Shown here: piece after piece, positions 13,826-21,212 of the stretch
How positions within the stretch are numbered: the stretch's first letter is position 1
Layout of the letters: every line of letters starts with the position of its first letter
DNA from: Atopostipes sp043425375
GTDB lineage: Bacteria > Bacillota > Bacilli > Lactobacillales > Carnobacteriaceae_A
Reading direction: 5' to 3'
Assembly: GCA_043425375.1 (NCBI GenBank)
Contig: JBHWQC010000003.1
Coordinates: 1-21,880, forward strand
DNA: 21,880 nt
Notes under the pieces: generated by a model
The model's database searches: none
What the model was told of the DNA's origin: nothing
What the model saw: the letters and a program-made list of their open reading frames with translations, nothing else
Position numbers and translations under genes: made by a program

Positions 13826-14722
13826 ATGGAAGTAGATAGAAGAGTAGTAGTTGGAACGTTTGATAATGAGAATGAAGCAGCATCTGAGGTTAGACGATTA
13901 AAAGATGCCGGTTACCCTAAAAACAAAATCACTTTATATACCAATGCAGATAAAGTAACTGCTTTACAACAGTCTCAAAAGCTTGATGTAGATGTTGATA
14001 CAGAAGCAACTGTTGAACGTTCTGCCGATGAAGCAGAGGATCGCAGTTTCTGGCAGCAAGTAAAAGATGCGTTTTCAACAGAAACGTATGATTATGATGA
14101 TGCTGCACAAGATCCAAGTTATACTCGAGACGATGATGTGCTATACCCTTACCGCTCCGATATTGCGGCAGGTAAAATTGTCATCGTTGTTGAAGACTAC
14201 CGTGAAGATACAGACACGAATGAGACGGTCAACAGAACGGAAACAACCGTTAGAGAATCAGACGATGACTTGACGGAAGAAGAAAGAATTCGTCTACGTG
14301 AAGAGCGTCTGCAAGTAGATAAAGAAGAAGTTCAAACAGGTGAAGTAAACGTTCGAAAAGAAACCGTTCATGATACGGAAACGGTTGACGTTCCAGTAGA
14401 GCGTGAAGAGGTTGTTATTGAGAGAAAACCTGTCGTCGGTAAAGACGCTGAAGTGACAGACGAGGAGATTGGTGAAGACTCAGAATCTTACACGATTCCA
14501 GTAAAAGAAGAACAAGTAGAAGTCACTAAAAAACCTGTTGTTACAGAAGAAGTCGAAATCCGTAAAGAGCGTAAAGAAGACGTTGAAGAAGTTACAGAAG
14601 ACGTCAAACGTGAAGAGTTAGAAGTTGAGAGAGATGTAGAAACAGATATTGTAGACGGGGATTTAGATCATCCAGATACACTAAACACGGATCTTGATGC
14701 AGATAGAAGAAGAGATCTATAA
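13826..14722 (+). CDS. General-stress protein: YflT/GSP17M-like domain plus YsnF-like DUF2382 domain
   Basis: 298 residues; ATG 13826 after AAGGAGG. The N-terminal domain (about 5-45, VVVGTFDNENEAASEVRRLK) is the YflT/general stress protein 17M module. An acidic middle region follows, and the C-terminal region (about 160-280) is a YsnF-like DUF2382 domain. That domain is built of repeated beta-strand units with the pattern PVxxExVxVxxKPV (VPVEREEVVIERKPVV, IPVKEEQVEVTKKPVV). The protein is extremely rich in Glu, Asp, Arg and Val and has no signal peptide, so it is cytoplasmic. In Bacillus both modules occur in general-stress proteins; a molecular function is not established. A single-gene unit with its own promoter and terminator. 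Confidence 0.88.
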   Translation: MEVDRRVVVGTFDNENEAASEVRRLKDAGYPKNKITLYTNADKVTALQQSQKLDVDVDTEATVERSADEAEDRSFWQQVKDAFSTETYDYDDAAQDPSYTRDDDVLYPYRSDIAAGKIVIVVEDYREDTDTNETVNRTETTVRESDDDLTEEERIRLREERLQVDKEEVQTGEVNVRKETVHDTETVDVPVEREEVVIERKPVVGKDAEVTDEEIGEDSESYTIPVKEEQVEVTKKPVVTEEVEIRKERKEDVEEVTEDVKREELEVERDVETDIVDGDLDHPDTLNTDLDADRRRDL

Positions 14723-14749
14723 ATCAAACGATATGAATCAATAATAGAC

Positions 14750-14781
14750 AAAAAAGTGGGAGGGTAACCTCTCGCTTTTTT
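14750..14781 (+). terminator. Rho-independent terminator of the stress-protein gene
   Basis: 14-bp stem (14750-14763 with 14768-14781, two G-T wobbles) around a GTAA loop; the distal arm ends in six T's. Confidence 0.9.
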
Positions 14782-14835
14782 GCTTTTTATCACGTCTTAT
14801 TTAAATGAAATGAAAACAATTGGTCTTCAGAGGAC

Positions 14836-14883
14836 ACTTCATTCTATTCAGAGAAACACTCTAGAATATAATGAAGTTTTTTT
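14836..14883 (+). terminator. Second terminator-like hairpin upstream of the XRE gene
   Basis: Arms 14836-14853 and 14859-14877 pair over about 17 bp with one mismatch and one bulge, closed by AAACA and followed by seven T's. It lies 55 bases beyond the terminator of the stress gene with no ORF between. It is either a back-up terminator or the end of a short untranslated transcript. Confidence 0.65.
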
Positions 14884-14903
14884 ATGTACATGTAATATAT
14901 AAT

Positions 14904-14932
14904 TTACATTAGGGAATATATATGTTACATTA
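14904..14932 (+). repeat. Direct repeats TTACATTA upstream of the XRE regulator
   Basis: TTACATTA occurs at 14904-14911 and 14925-14932, a 21-bp period equal to two helical turns. An inverted ATGTAA at 14890-14895 pairs with the first copy. A weak promoter, TTGCAC (14954-14959), 16 bp, TAAATA (14976-14981), follows, so the repeats are placed as regulator sites, perhaps for autoregulation. Confidence 0.4.
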
Positions 14933-15018
14933 CTGATAGAGGGCACTTACATATTGCACTGGGAAGCAGTTAGACTAAATATTGAAGAAGCAGAATTTAG
15001 ATGAGGAGGCGTTCATGA

Positions 15019-15228
15019 TTGAAAAATCAAGTCAAACGCTATCGGTTAATGGCCGAATTAACTCAGCAGGAATTAGCGAATGAAATTGGGGCGACACGGC
15101 AAACCTTGAGCTTAATTGAAAAGGGCGAATACAATCCGTCCTTAAAATTATGCTTAGCGATTTGTTGGGCATTGAATCAAACGCTGGATCAATTGTTCTG
15201 GACTGAGGAGGAAGAACGAGATGAATAA
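15019..15228 (+). CDS. Small XRE-family transcriptional regulator
   Basis: 69 residues from a TTG start at 15019, preceded by AGGAGG. The ATG at 15015 is in another frame and stops after about 22 codons. Nearly the whole protein is a Cro/CI helix-turn-helix: LTQQELANEIGATRQTLSLIEKG contains the two DNA-binding helices in sequence, followed by NPSLKLCLAICWALNQTLDQLF. There is no sensor domain. It overlaps the membrane-protein gene by 8 bases, a common arrangement in which the short regulator controls its own operon and the membrane protein is the effector. TTACATTA repeats upstream are candidate operators. Confidence 0.9.
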   Translation: MKNQVKRYRLMAELTQQELANEIGATRQTLSLIEKGEYNPSLKLCLAICWALNQTLDQLFWTEEEERDE

Positions 15229-15703
15229 AAAAAATGTTGTTGATGAACGGGATGAGAAAAATAAAGGAATAGCTAGTCAGTGGGCCTTGCGTGTCGTTAT
15301 TTTCTATACCCTAATAAAAATGATTTTCTATCTTGATTTTAGTGCCTTAGAAGATTTAAGTTTTTTACTTTGGGATGGGCTTTTACTACTTGCTATCGGC
15401 CTTACTCTTTTCATTGTAACGCGTATGAGAAAAACTTATAACTTACCTAAAACATATCGGGAAGGTACACCGATGGAAGGCAACTATAAGGAGACTAGAG
15501 GAGACAGGGTCAAAAAATCCTATCTGCCAAAAGCATTGATTTTTGCAGTGGGATGGCTTATCGCCAGTACATTGAGATCGGGGTTCATGAGTATACTAGT
15601 TCTAGTTGTCCAATTTATCTTATACTTTTTAATAACCTTTGCGGTAGTTTTTGTATGGGGCGAGTGGAATGTAAGCAGTTATAATCAGTCATTTAGTGAA
15701 TAA
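15221..15703 (+). CDS. Membrane protein paired with the XRE regulator, function unknown
   Basis: 160 residues; ATG 15221 lies inside the 3' end of the regulator gene and has GAGGAGG ten bases upstream. Four hydrophobic segments appear at about 23-40, 45-65, 103-118 and 121-145. They are split into two pairs by a basic, hydrophilic loop (RMRKTYNLPKTYREGT onwards). No catalytic motif is visible and I do not recognise the family. The overlapping XRE gene suggests that its amount is tightly controlled. A strong bidirectional terminator follows. Confidence 0.82.
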   Translation: MNKKNVVDERDEKNKGIASQWALRVVIFYTLIKMIFYLDFSALEDLSFLLWDGLLLLAIGLTLFIVTRMRKTYNLPKTYREGTPMEGNYKETRGDRVKKSYLPKALIFAVGWLIASTLRSGFMSILVLVVQFILYFLITFAVVFVWGEWNVSSYNQSFSE

Positions 15704-15741
15704 ATGGAGTTGTATTTGGTCGCAATCAATATATTAAAAGA

Positions 15742-15788
15742 AGAGAGACGCTACAAAATCTGAAGAATTGATTTTGTAGCGCCTCTCT
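15742..15788. terminator. Bidirectional terminator between converging genes
   Basis: 19-bp arms, 15742-15760 and 15770-15788, with a single mismatch and a nine-base loop, flanked by T-rich sequence on both strands. It separates the membrane-protein gene from the GH3 gene. Confidence 0.85.
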
Positions 15789-15793
15789 ATTTT

Positions 15794-17887
15794 CTATTCG
15801 GTTAACCCAAAGTCTAATTCATATTTATTTCCTGCTGCATCCTCAAATGCATAAGACATGCCTTCGCGTAAATACTTATCTTTATCGTATCCTGGTACAT
15901 CATTACGAGTGACTGATTTTCCGTGTTCATCGACCGCTATCATGGCGCTGTTTTTTGGCAACGTCAGCGGTAATTTCCCATGGGGCTTGAAGTTTCCAAC
16001 CAAGACTTCCAGCTGCGCTTTCTCCAGCGTATCATAGCCAGCGATTAAAACATCGGATACTTCTTCAACATTCCCTAAAATCCAAGGAAGCGTGATATTG
16101 ACGGAAGTCACTACTTTTCCATCCTTCTCCTTCATATAATGGGCAATTTCAAAGTAACGACTCAAGTTTGAAACTGTTGACTCGGTATATGAATCTCCAT
16201 TTAAGGCAATGTTTGTTTTGTTTTCGCAAATTTCTAATTCTAAGAAACCAGGTGTTGGGTTAAAGTAATCGCCACTTTCTGGACGCAAGAACAAGACGGA
16301 GACGTCCGCTTCTTTGTAATTGTAGACCAATTCTAGATTCATTTCCTGTGCCGCTTTACGTGCATTTTCTGTGTATTGTTTAGCCTTTTCTAAGTCTTTA
16401 TGGAAAGACTCCACATACACTTTTTTACCTGCTACAGGCAATGTACCGTCATTCTTCAATAAAGTCACCGATTTCAAGTGGGCTTCGTATGCTTTCTCAT
16501 GACGCGTTTCATCTTTTAGGAAATCTAGAGATTCTTGATGGTTCACATACGTATGCTCATCGAATAATCCTAAATTAAACATTTCACCTAAAAGACGTTT
16601 GTTGGCTTCGTCCAGACGCTTTTCTGGAAGCCATTTTTTATCAACGGCTTCTTTCAGATCTTTGACTTCAAATGAGCCAGCGATAATATCCGTTCCTGCG
16701 TTGATGGCTTTCGCAAATTTACCAGGTACAGACAGGTCTTCCACACCCCAGTCCATATCGCCAACTACGCCTGTGTCGGAGTTAATATAGCCGGTAAAGC
16801 CGATTTGCTCTCGGAGCAAATCATTTAAGATATATTCATTAAAGGCCATGCCCACTTCCTCAAAGGGAATAAGCTCGCCGTCAAATGTTTGGTAGACACT
16901 CTTTTCAATATTCGGTGCCGAGTAGTAGGGCATAATCGACGAAGGATTGTGCTTAGCCGCTTCAACAAAAGGCGGCAAATGGTATTTTTCTAAACTGTTT
17001 TCCGTGCGGTAAATATTCCATTTTCCTTCTGCGTAATGCGGGTCAAATCCGTTCTCACGAGCGCCTCCACCAGGGAAGTGTTTCATCGTTAAAGCAATCG
17101 ATTCTTCATTTAACTCTTCGCCTTGGAAACCTTGAATGAGTTCTTTTGCGACTTGGGCAATAAATTCAGGGTCTTCTCCGAAGGTGCCATAAATTCTTTG
17201 CCATCTCGGATCCGTCACCACATCAATCATGTACATATAACCTTTACGCAGTCCATTGGCTTTCCATTCTTTACGCGCGGTTTCTGCAAATTCGCGAACA
17301 AGGGCCAGATCGCCACCTTCGGCAATGTCCCCCTTGGCTGCGGCGGCAATTCCTAAAGTGCCCGGATAAACAGAGAAGCCGCCCTCAGCCGGGTCGCCTT
17401 TCATATACAAGTCCGCATTTTCATTGCGTGAGTTTGAAGCCACAATAACGGGAATGCCTAAACGAGATTTCTCCGCCTCTTCATTCAAGGCATTGATCCA
17501 TTCCACCATATTGCTGGCAGACATATAGTCGCGGGCGATAAAGTGACGCATATGTCTTTGGTGGATTAAATCATCCGTTGCAGGTATGGGACCCATAATT
17601 TTACCCATCGGTCCTTGTTCTTCTTCTGAGATGGGTTCATTAATGAGTACGCCGCCACCGCCTTTATACTCCGGATGGGCTTTGCCCATAAAGAGTGAAT
17701 TAATAAGCATCATCCCGACTTTTTCATCAATCGTCATCTGAGCAATTAAATCTTCCACACGCTCCTCGGTGGTTAAGCGCCAATCTTCATAGGGATCGAG
17801 TTTTCCATTGCCGTTTAAATCTTTAAAGGTTAAACCATCCACTTCAATGAGCGCTTTGTGTTTGATTTCTAAATTAGGTTGTTGCAT
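15794..17887 (-). CDS. Glycoside hydrolase family 3 protein, cytoplasmic
   Basis: 697 residues; ATG 17887 after GAGGAG. There is no signal peptide. An N-terminal EF-hand-like calcium loop, DLNGNGKLDPYED (23-35), precedes the GH3 barrel (about 40-440), which has LTMKHFPGGG (266-275) and the nucleophile region GYINSDTGVV with Asp 371. The C-terminal alpha/beta domain runs to about residue 697; I do not see a fibronectin-III tail. The family removes terminal beta-linked sugars such as glucose, xylose or N-acetylglucosamine. Intracellular location implies action on imported oligosaccharides, but no sugar transporter is adjacent. The nucleophile context is SDT rather than the common SDW, so substrate class is uncertain. 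Single-gene unit with its own promoter. Confidence 0.9.
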   Translation of the reverse strand: MQQPNLEIKHKALIEVDGLTFKDLNGNGKLDPYEDWRLTTEERVEDLIAQMTIDEKVGMMLINSLFMGKAHPEYKGGGGVLINEPISEEEQGPMGKIMGPIPATDDLIHQRHMRHFIARDYMSASNMVEWINALNEEAEKSRLGIPVIVASNSRNENADLYMKGDPAEGGFSVYPGTLGIAAAAKGDIAEGGDLALVREFAETARKEWKANGLRKGYMYMIDVVTDPRWQRIYGTFGEDPEFIAQVAKELIQGFQGEELNEESIALTMKHFPGGGARENGFDPHYAEGKWNIYRTENSLEKYHLPPFVEAAKHNPSSIMPYYSAPNIEKSVYQTFDGELIPFEEVGMAFNEYILNDLLREQIGFTGYINSDTGVVGDMDWGVEDLSVPGKFAKAINAGTDIIAGSFEVKDLKEAVDKKWLPEKRLDEANKRLLGEMFNLGLFDEHTYVNHQESLDFLKDETRHEKAYEAHLKSVTLLKNDGTLPVAGKKVYVESFHKDLEKAKQYTENARKAAQEMNLELVYNYKEADVSVLFLRPESGDYFNPTPGFLELEICENKTNIALNGDSYTESTVSNLSRYFEIAHYMKEKDGKVVTSVNITLPWILGNVEEVSDVLIAGYDTLEKAQLEVLVGNFKPHGKLPLTLPKNSAMIAVDEHGKSVTRNDVPGYDKDKYLREGMSYAFEDAAGNKYELDFGLTE

Positions 17888-17926
17888 AAAAAGTCTCCTC
17901 TCAAAATAGTTAGTATAGACAAAATG

Positions 17927-17954
17927 AGTATAGCGAATACGGTTATATTCTCAA
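17927..17954 (-). promoter_or_regulatory. Putative sigma-A promoter of the GH3 gene
   Basis: On the minus strand TTGAGA (17954-17949), 16 bp, TATACT (17932-17927), 40 bases before the ATG. A second TATACT lies at 17917-17912 without a good -35. A weak GAGG/CCTC hairpin near 17970-17995 may end the gene upstream. Confidence 0.55.
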
Positions 17955-18004
17955 AGATAAACCGTAAAAAGAGGCTAGACGACTGCACCTCTGGCTTGTT
18001 TTAT

Positions 18005-18529
18005 TTATTCTTGTTGAAAAATATGGAAAAGTTCTGTTCCGATGCTTGCAACATTTTGGACATACTGACTTTCTTTCTCTGGCTGTCCTTGAAAACTACT
18101 TTGTAAGTTTTTCATGTTTTGAGGCAGATTCCCCTTTGGAAAATCAACCGTTTTATCCTCATCTGTCTGCAATTGAATACGAGCACCGGATGTATAATCG
18201 TCGCTGTTTAACATGTAATTTGTGACTTGGATAAAATAATCAGGCGTCCTTGTATAATTATCCCATAAGATTAAAAACTCTTCTTGACTGATATCGGTCA
18301 ACATTATCTTCTTTGAGCGAACAAACATTTGAAAAGAAAATTTCGCTAATTCCAAATCGTCATCGGTTACCCATATTACGGGAAGAGACTCCTCATTTTC
18401 ATTTTCAGCTTTTATTTGCTGGTAGCCTTTTGTCTCTCCTAAAACGGTTTTGATGACTTGTGCTTCGTATTTTGGATGAAAGATGATTTTTTTATCTTTA
18501 TCCTGAATATATTGTATATATGGTCCCAT
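18005..18529 (-). CDS. Conserved-looking soluble protein of unknown function
   Basis: 174 residues; ATG 18529 with GAGGTGG just upstream. The protein is hydrophilic, with no signal peptide, membrane helix or cysteine. It contains aromatic-rich stretches (MGPYIQYIQDKD, FLILWDNYTRTPDYFI) and an acidic WVTDDDLELAKFSFQMF helix. I do not recognise a family. A candidate promoter reads TTGCAG, 17 bp, TATGAT on the minus strand upstream. A short palindrome TATCAT-AA-ATGATA (18565-18578) overlaps its -10. Divergent from the NCS2 permease gene and followed 118 bases later by the GH3 gene on the same strand, with its own likely promoter. Confidence 0.75.
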   Translation of the reverse strand: MGPYIQYIQDKDKKIIFHPKYEAQVIKTVLGETKGYQQIKAENENEESLPVIWVTDDDLELAKFSFQMFVRSKKIMLTDISQEEFLILWDNYTRTPDYFIQVTNYMLNSDDYTSGARIQLQTDEDKTVDFPKGNLPQNMKNLQSSFQGQPEKESQYVQNVASIGTELFHIFQQE

Positions 18530-18629
18530 TTTTCCACCTCATCTATGTATTTAAGCGTTACCATTATCATAAATGATATCTGAAGAGACTGCAAAGAAAG
18601 TTTACAATACTGAAAATTAAATATGTTTT

Positions 18630-18693
18630 AGACGAACTTTTAGAAGACAATCTATCTTACTTTTATATTAATTACCAGAAAAGACGAACAATA
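18630..18693 (+). promoter_or_regulatory. Two PurBox-like sites upstream of the purine permease
   Basis: AGACGAACTTTT at 18630-18641 and AGACGAACAATA at 18682-18693 are direct repeats 52 bp apart, sharing AGACGAAC plus an A/T tail. The second fits the PurR box AWWWCCGAACWWT at 11 of 13 positions. It lies about 30 bp before the -35 of the permease promoter. Confidence 0.5.
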
Positions 18694-18714
18694 TATTATT
18701 TTTAAAATAATTGT

Positions 18715-18743
18715 TTGCTTTTAGACAGATTGCACTGTATAAT
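18715..18743 (+). promoter_or_regulatory. Sigma-A promoter of the purine permease gene
   Basis: TTGCTT (18715-18720), 17 bp, TATAAT (18738-18743). The leader to the TTG start would be only about 35 nt, which leaves no room for a purine riboswitch. Confidence 0.7.
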
Positions 18744-18783
18744 CTTTCGTGACAAGAGTTTAAATAAAGTGGAGGTATGAAAA

Positions 18784-20250
18784 TTGAATAAAATCGCTTC
18801 GTTTTTTGAGTTTGAAGAGAACCGTACGACCATGAGTCGAGAAATCACAGCAGGGATGACCACCTTCTTTGCCATGTCTTATATCATTTTTGTCAATCCG
18901 GCAATTCTTGAACTGTCAGGGATGCCTAATCAGGCGGTGTTTTTAGCAACTATTTTTGCATCCGCCATTTCAACGTTGGCGATCGGCTTAATTGCGAACG
19001 TTCCTTATGCCTTAGGGCCTGGTATGGGTCTAAATGCGTTCTTTACGTATACAGTGGTTTTTAGTTTAGGCTTTACTTGGCAAGAAGCGCTGTCGATGGT
19101 TTTTATTTGCGGACTGATTAATGTGTTAATTACAGTGACAAATATTCGGCGTTTGCTTATTGTTGCGATTCCAAACACGTTGCAACATGCGATTTCGGCA
19201 GGAATCGGTGTCTTTATTTCTTATTTAGGCGTAAAAAACCTAGGCCTGTTAAAATTCACCTCCGATGCCAGTCAAATTGTCTCAGTAAACGGAGGAGACC
19301 CAGCTGCTGAAGCTTTTCCAGGCGGGGTGACAAGTGTTGTTTCAACGGGAGGGATTTTGCCAGAATTAGTGGATTTTACGGATCCAGCTGTTTTGATAGG
19401 TCTGGCAGGTTTATTTATTACCATTATATTCATGTTAAAACAAGTACGCGGAGCCATTTTACTAGGGATTGTGATTACGACTGTTTTAAGTTTACTATTT
19501 GGCGTGACGGATTTATCCGCCATTGATTTCTCAGAGAATTCATTGGGGGCTGCTTTTGCAGATTTAGGCGTCACCTTTGGCGCCATCTTCACCTCAGAAG
19601 GGCTGCCTTCCTTGTTTGGTGATCTCACGCGGATGCCGGTTGTTATTATGACGATCTTCGCCTTCAGTTTGGCTGATGTGTTTGATACCGTCGGAACCTT
19701 TATCGGAACGGGACGACAATCTGGAATTTTTACTGATGAGGACATGAAGGCTTTAGAAGAAGGATCGGGCTTTAACTCTAAAATGGACAGAGCGCTGTTT
19801 GGAGATTCGATTGGTACAATTATTGGTGCGATTTTAGGAACCTCTAATACCACAACATTCGTAGAGTCTGCGGCAGGTATTGGAGCAGGCGGCCGGACGG
19901 GCATGACTTCTGTTTCAACAGCGGCTTGTTTCATCTTAGCGATGTTCTTATCACCGCTTCTAGGCATAGTGCCGCCGGAAGCGACAGCCCCAGCTTTAAT
20001 TATAGTCGGAATCTTGATGATGAGTTCATTAAACAATATTGATTGGCACAACTTTGAGCTGGCCGTACCGGCATTTTTTGCTTCTATATTCATGGGTTTG
20101 GCTTACTCGATCTCCAATGGGATTGCGGCAGGATTTATTTCCTATGGCATTCTGGCACTCGCAACAGGTAAAGCGAAAAAAGTGCATCCTATTCTGTGGG
20201 TGTCAATGGGCTTATTCATTTTAAACTTTATCGTTTTAGCTATTCTATAA
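18784..20250 (+). CDS. pbuG: NCS2-family purine permease (guanine/hypoxanthine type)
   Basis: 488 residues from TTG 18784, seven bases after GGAGGT. The ATG at 18777 abuts that site and stops after four codons. About 12-14 hydrophobic helices are present. The N-terminal MSREITAGMTTFFAMSYII, then NVPYALGPGMGLNAFFTYTV, ADVFDTVGTFIGTG and the ESAAGIGAGGRTGMTS stretch are hallmarks of the AzgA/PbuG branch. The protein imports guanine, hypoxanthine or adenine with protons. PurBox-like repeats upstream suggest control by PurR. A bidirectional terminator follows. The exact purine preference cannot be decided from the sequence, so the gene symbol is by family. Confidence 0.92.
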   Translation: MNKIASFFEFEENRTTMSREITAGMTTFFAMSYIIFVNPAILELSGMPNQAVFLATIFASAISTLAIGLIANVPYALGPGMGLNAFFTYTVVFSLGFTWQEALSMVFICGLINVLITVTNIRRLLIVAIPNTLQHAISAGIGVFISYLGVKNLGLLKFTSDASQIVSVNGGDPAAEAFPGGVTSVVSTGGILPELVDFTDPAVLIGLAGLFITIIFMLKQVRGAILLGIVITTVLSLLFGVTDLSAIDFSENSLGAAFADLGVTFGAIFTSEGLPSLFGDLTRMPVVIMTIFAFSLADVFDTVGTFIGTGRQSGIFTDEDMKALEEGSGFNSKMDRALFGDSIGTIIGAILGTSNTTTFVESAAGIGAGGRTGMTSVSTAACFILAMFLSPLLGIVPPEATAPALIIVGILMMSSLNNIDWHNFELAVPAFFASIFMGLAYSISNGIAAGFISYGILALATGKAKKVHPILWVSMGLFILNFIVLAIL

Positions 20251-20263
20251 GTAGAGAAAAATA

Positions 20264-20309
20264 AAAAGGTTTAGGGATGAATTGTAACTTGTCCCTAAAC
20301 CTTCTTTTT
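20264..20309. terminator. Bidirectional terminator between the permease and the converging hydrolase gene
   Basis: 12-bp perfect arms 20266-20277 and 20292-20303 with a 14-base loop. T's follow on the plus strand and A's precede the stem. The distal end overlaps the stop codon of the hydrolase gene. Confidence 0.85.
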
Positions 20310-21048
20310 ATAACATGGCTTCTACAAAAAAATTGGTAATTTTAGCCATAGTTTCTGGTTTGACTAAATGGGCTTCCTCTTCTTCGATAAATTGAATGTT
20401 CTCTTTGTCTTTATTTTCGTCCATAAAAGCCACTACATGCTCATAAGGCACCACCACATCTTTTGTACCGTGCCAAAAAAGTAAAGGGCGGCCATCTATT
20501 TTTTCGGTATTGATGGATAAATCATATTCTGGAATCCAGCTAAGCAAATGATTATAATCTTCTGGAAAAAAGCGGTCCATTTGACTCGCGTGTTTAAAAA
20601 TACGTTCGCGGTAAGCCACGAGTTTAGGAGTGCCCATGACACACGCTGCCGCTTTAATTTCAGGGTGATGGGTAAGTAAAGCCGTTGTCGTCATTCCGCC
20701 CATCGAAACACCGCCGACACCGATTTGATCTTCCACTAAGCCTTTTTTCTTCATCGCATCCACAAGGTAGCCAAATTCAAATAAATTGGTATGGATACTT
20801 TGCCAAAAAGTCAGCGAAGGAATATCGGTCATTGGATTTCTTCGCTCACCATGATTAAAGGCATCTGGCAATAACACACGAAAACCCGCTCGTGCCAAGT
20901 ATCTGCCTTGCGTAAGCGTTAATTCTTTTTGGGACTGCCAGCCATGGTAGTAAATAATCAGGGGCATTTTTTCCCCTTTTTTCTCTTCAGCAACCACTTC
21001 AAGTAAGGGAATGGTTCCTAAGAGATGTTCTTCAATCGATAATTTCAT
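20308..21048 (-). CDS. Alpha/beta hydrolase, esterase/dienelactone-hydrolase-like (YitV type)
   Basis: 246 residues; ATG 21048 after AGAGGTG. Cytoplasmic, with no signal peptide. The oxyanion motif YYHGW (33-37) is followed by the nucleophile elbow GVSMGG with Ser 115, the acid Asp 197 in HGTKDVVVPY, and His 227 in EEEAHLVKPE, giving a complete catalytic triad. Overall it resembles the prolyl-oligopeptidase-like esterases represented by B. subtilis YitV. It probably hydrolyses small esters; the substrate is unknown. It is divergent from tpx with about 160 bases between, and converges on the purine permease. Confidence 0.88.
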   Translation of the reverse strand: MKLSIEEHLLGTIPLLEVVAEEKKGEKMPLIIYYHGWQSQKELTLTQGRYLARAGFRVLLPDAFNHGERRNPMTDIPSLTFWQSIHTNLFEFGYLVDAMKKKGLVEDQIGVGGVSMGGMTTTALLTHHPEIKAAACVMGTPKLVAYRERIFKHASQMDRFFPEDYNHLLSWIPEYDLSINTEKIDGRPLLFWHGTKDVVVPYEHVVAFMDENKDKENIQFIEEEEAHLVKPETMAKITNFFVEAML

Positions 21049-21135
21049 CTTTCACACCTCTTTACTAGAATACCTTGTTTTCCCTAAAATGACTAGCAGA
21101 TTATTTCTGTTCCTTCATTAGATAAGACGAAATCT

Positions 21136-21169
21136 TTGGTTAAATGGAAAAACTCTTATATACTATAAG
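21136..21169 (+). promoter_or_regulatory. tpx promoter with inverted repeat over the -10 box
   Basis: TTGGTT (21136-21141), 17 bp, TATACT (21159-21164). The repeat CTTATA-TAC-TATAAG (21155-21169) overlaps the -10, and the symmetry continues outward with a one-base bulge. This is a candidate operator for redox control. Confidence 0.55.
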
Positions 21170-21212
21170 AAGTGAAATCGATTAATTATTACTTACGAAG
21201 GGAAGTTTTAAG

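Noticed and set aside
14324..14652. Repeats in the stress-protein gene as a DNA repeat array
   Set aside because: They are protein-level repeats of DUF2382 units, divergent at the nucleotide level, and not a CRISPR or tandem array.
18530..18783. Purine (guanine/adenine) riboswitch before the permease
   Set aside because: The promoter at 18715-18743 leaves about 35 nt of leader, and I find no three-way-junction aptamer sequence.
19272..20093. Long (273-residue) open frame antisense to the purine permease
   Set aside because: It is a shadow of a well-supported NCS2 gene, with low-complexity Ser/Pro/Lys composition, no ribosome binding site and no motif.
21155..21169. PerR box at tpx
   Set aside because: The repeat is 6-3-6 and lacks the TTATAATNATTATAA pattern.
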